A stretch of DNA of 64,000 bases. Origin: Knufia peltigerae (taxonomy: Eukaryota; Ascomycota; Eurotiomycetes; Chaetothyriales; Trichomeriaceae). The translations under genes were made by a program, and so were the position numbers. Of the stretch, positions 63,201 to 64,000 are shown in pieces; positions within the stretch are counted from its first letter, which is position 1; every line of letters begins with the position of its first letter. The notes under the pieces are model-generated. The model ran no database searches. It saw only the letters and a list, made by a program, of their open reading frames with translations, and was not told where the DNA came from. The stretch spans positions 1 to 64,000 of the forward strand of contig JAPDRN010000167.1 in the NCBI GenBank assembly GCA_030247855.1, read 5' to 3'.

Positions 63201-63949
63201 TTTCCAGTACCGTATGACTGGGATTTGTTGGAGACAGTACGGAGTACTGTGTGGAAACAATTGCATCTTCACATGTACAGTACAGTAGAAATCTAGGATA
63301 AGGACCTACTACCTAGGCAGATAACAATGTACTATACGCCGTACTGTAAGGGACTTTTCTCATCAGTACCTACCGAAGCCATGGTGACCTACTCCGTACT
63401 GGTACTAAATCTTTCAAAGTTGCCAATCGGAAAGTCGGATTTGCAGCTGATCGAAGCATGTGATCAGTCTGTTCTCTTCCTTGCTCGTGCTCCCGAACTC
63501 CATCAAACTATTACTCCGTGTACTCCAATTCCACTGCCAATTGCCTATTGTATGGAGTAGGCATTGTACGCCCTACTTCTTCCTCGTACTCGCACCCTCG
63601 TAATTATTACTGTTGCTGGCTTCCAATTATCCTCCTCCCGCAGTCGCAGATCCTCCCATTTGCGCCTCGTCTATTACCCTTACCACCATCCATCGCCCGT
63701 TCTCCTACCACTTCTCTGCCAGCTCACGACATTATCTCCTGTGATTTTTGCCTTGCCTCATAGCGACCATTTTCTTCCACAGTTTGCGATCATATTGTCA
63801 TATTTCATGTCTGCCTTGTCACCCACTATGCGATAGTTAGAGCCGACCTCGGCCCTTTCTTTTGTCCATGGCCTGTCACAGCCTGCCATTCACTGCCTCA
63901 CCGATTTGAACAATACCAACCGATAGCTCTGCTCTTCCAGCGTCTCAGG

Positions 63950-64000
63950 ATGGATTCACAGTCGCCGAATCCTCCCTACGCCCTTCCTCCTCCTCCTTTC
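63950..64000 (+). CDS. Start of an unidentified gene, cut by the window end
   Basis: ATG at 63950 opens a frame that runs off the window: MDSQSPNPPYALPPPPF, 17 codons, Pro-rich. The upstream 250 bp is C/T-rich, like the promoters of other genes here, and the A at -3 (AGGATG context is weaker) gives moderate support. Too short to identify. Confidence 0.45.
   Translation, partial: MDSQSPNPPYALPPPPF

Larger units (their letters stand above)
61904..63949. other. 2-kb non-coding region with repeats and four TACGGAGTA copies
   Basis: No gene supported. SEC10 promoter at the left. Exact 9-mer copies at 62423, 62608, 63238 and 63390, a near-match at 63512, a CCAGTG tandem near 62537-62554, a GATTCAGG tandem at 63178-63200 and dense GTAC words at 63150-63290. 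The right 250 bp is C/T-rich and looks like promoter of the gene starting at 63950. Confidence 0.55.

Noticed and set aside
1..64000. tRNA genes, rRNA, CRISPR arrays, telomeric repeats
   Set aside because: Scanned by eye for B-box-like GGTTCGAATCC, regular spaced repeats and TTAGGG runs; none seen. A covariance-model search would be decisive for tRNA and ncRNA.

Overview
This is about 64 kb of nuclear DNA from a filamentous ascomycete (Pezizomycotina). Eurotiomycetes, possibly a black-yeast type such as Chaetothyriales, is my best guess, but nothing here proves it. The evidence is short introns (about 50-160 bp) with GTAWGT-like donors and CTAAC-type branch sites, roughly one gene per 2.5 kb on both strands, and fungus-restricted families: Zn2Cys6 factor, RTA1, CipC, Byr4, GT15 and Dal5-type MFS. 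I saw no rRNA, tRNA, CRISPR array or intact transposon. Exon boundaries below were worked out by hand from splice signals and reading frame; they have no transcript support.

Layout. 0-6 kb: a secreted or membrane-anchored arylsulfotransferase-fold protein and an anion:cation symporter family MFS permease. 6.8-12.4 kb: a KTR/MNT-type mannosyltransferase, a pICln/Lot5-like protein and a gamma-tubulin complex protein. 12.4-16.7 kb: a gene-poor stretch with one small bZIP gene. 16.7-24.4 kb: four accessory genes (GMC oxidoreductase, RTA1-like membrane protein, Zn2Cys6 regulator, FAD monooxygenase), with no backbone synthase. The regulator and the monooxygenase share a divergent promoter holding a perfect 16-bp palindrome.

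24.8-39 kb is mostly housekeeping: a mitochondrial Mmc1-like protein, an alpha/beta-hydrolase relative without its nucleophile, CipC, XRCC4/Lif1-like, Byr4, cytochrome oxidase subunit VI and a fatty-acid elongase. 39-62 kb: Ade6 (FGAM synthase), a hexose-transporter-like MFS, an unrecognised 823-aa protein, a mitochondrial carrier, a proline-racemase-family enzyme with a GC-AG intron, Spt16, the copper chaperone Cox17 and Sec10. The last 2 kb is non-coding, and a new gene starts 51 bp before the window ends.

Apart from the accessory block the genes do not form a pathway. Several serve mitochondria (Cox6, Cox17, carrier, Mmc1-like), others the cytoskeleton and cell division (gamma-tubulin complex, Byr4), secretion and cell wall (Sec10, GT15), or chromatin and repair (Spt16, XRCC4). 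A 9-bp word, TACGGAGTA, occurs at least 14 times, always outside coding exons, and is the most striking unexplained signal.
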